A stretch of 38,601 nt of DNA, from assembly GCA_900317885.1 (NCBI GenBank), contig ONIM01000008.1, positions 1-38,601 of the forward strand. The letters run 5' to 3'. This DNA is from an uncultured Bacteroidales bacterium. GTDB lineage: Bacteria > Bacteroidota > Bacteroidia > Bacteroidales > Paludibacteraceae. Positions within the stretch are counted from its first letter, which is position 1; the number at the start of each line of letters is the position of its first letter. Positions 38,103 to 38,601 of this stretch are shown in pieces. Made by a program: the position numbers and the translations under genes. The notes below the pieces were generated by a model. It saw nothing but the letters and a program-made list of their open reading frames with translations, had not been told where the DNA came from and searched no databases.

Positions 38103-38601
38103 AAGAATTAATTCGATATAAGGACGTAGAAATCCACCAGGCGGATCAGATCGTCTTACATGACGTGAATCTCACGGTCTATACCGGCGAAATGATCTAT
38201 CTATTAGGTAAGGTGGGGAGCGGCAAGTCCTCGCTGATGAAGACCTTCTACGGCGCGCTGCCGATCATCAGCGGCGAGGCGCAGGTGTTGGACTACGACA
38301 TGTGTACCATCCGTCGCCGCAAACTGCCGTACCTCCGTCGCCGTCTGGGCATCATCTTCCAGGATTATAAACTGCTCACCGACCGCTCGGTAGAGGAGAA
38401 CCTCCTCTTCGTCCTCCGCGCAACCGGATGGAAGGATAAGAAACTGATGGCGGATCATGTACGCGAGGTGCTGGAGCAGGTCGGTATGGAGACCAAGGCG
38501 TACAAGCGCCCGTATGAACTCTCCGGAGGCGAGCAACAACGTGTGGTTATCGCCCGCGCCTTGCTCAACACGCCGGAGATCATCCTTGCTGATGAGCCGA
38601 C
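38099..38601 (+). CDS. ftsE: Cell-division ABC transporter ATP-binding protein FtsE (3' end outside window)
   Basis: 167 residues visible. Walker A LLGKVGSGKSS, Q-loop IIFQDYKLL, signature LSGGEQQRVVIARAL and Walker B IILADEP are in order. The sequence between them (YDMCTIRRRKLPYLRRRLG) is typical of FtsE, which with FtsX links the division ring to peptidoglycan hydrolysis. A related lipoprotein-export ATPase (LolD type) is possible, but the short ...RRRKLPYLRRRLGIIFQDYKLL segment fits FtsE better. Coupled to DUF349 by ATGA. The frame is cut by the end of the window. Confidence 0.88.
   Translation, partial: MKELIRYKDVEIHQADQIVLHDVNLTVYTGEMIYLLGKVGSGKSSLMKTFYGALPIISGEAQVLDYDMCTIRRRKLPYLRRRLGIIFQDYKLLTDRSVEENLLFVLRATGWKDKKLMADHVREVLEQVGMETKAYKRPYELSGGEQQRVVIARALLNTPEIILADEP

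Noticed and set aside
1-38601. tRNA, rRNA or mobile-element genes
   Set aside because: No cloverleaf sequences, rRNA segments, transposase, integrase or phage proteins were recognised on either strand.

Overview
The window reads as chromosomal DNA from a member of the Bacteroidales (phylum Bacteroidota), most likely an uncultured gut or host-associated lineage. Reasons: eleven promoters have the Bacteroidota form (a TTG-containing -33 element and a TAnnTTTG -7 element) rather than -35/-10 boxes; Shine-Dalgarno sequences are rare; and the gene families are typical of the phylum (GH3-like adenylating enzyme, DUF349 protein, imelysin/di-haem oxidoreductase locus, bacterial steroid 5-alpha-reductase homologue). 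I see no rRNA, tRNA, CRISPR array, transposase or phage gene. Coding density is high, with many ATGA or longer gene overlaps.

Layout. 1-5485 (minus): a small helix-turn-helix-like protein, two related outer-membrane barrels, apbE, nadK, lgt and the 5' part of fmt. 5653-8937 (plus): mnmE, yicC, gmk, nadD, divergent from the first unit. 8873-14993 (minus): dnaE, folC, prmA, converging on and overlapping nadD. 15152-19338 (plus, divergent from dnaE): GH3-family enzyme, HAD phosphatase, PlsC-like acyltransferase and an EamA permease, all overlapping. 19418-22318 (plus): a three-gene steroid-type redox operon made of a steroid 5-alpha-reductase homologue close to vertebrate SRD5A, an Old Yellow Enzyme family reductase and a short-chain dehydrogenase. 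22417-27718 (plus): an outer-membrane porin, an imelysin lipoprotein, a di-haem oxidoreductase lipoprotein and a cytochrome c assembly protein, closed by a bidirectional terminator. 27764-33501 (minus): prfB, a C1 cysteine peptidase, an IMPACT/YigZ-domain protein, an acyltransferase, coaD and a secreted S41 protease. 33677-36769: a lipoprotein (minus) and a secreted protein (plus), both of unknown function and both with duplicated translation starts, flanking a 500-base promoter region. 36861-38601 (plus): a DUF349 protein and the start of ftsE.

The most interesting system is 19418-22318. Its gene content and order (5-alpha-reductase, flavin ene-reductase, hydroxysteroid-dehydrogenase-like SDR) match the kind of cluster reported in gut Bacteroidota for making iso-allo bile acids, so it is a candidate bile acid or steroid A-ring reduction pathway. 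The second notable signal is a set of short palindromic or tandem-repeat elements lying inside housekeeping genes (apbE, folC, yicC, nadD, prmA, dnaE, the ene-reductase, the S41 protease) and read through in frame as extra peptides. Third, all eleven promoters have exactly 20 bases between TTG and TAnnTTTG, and seven share an extended TTGYRTATNTC upstream element.
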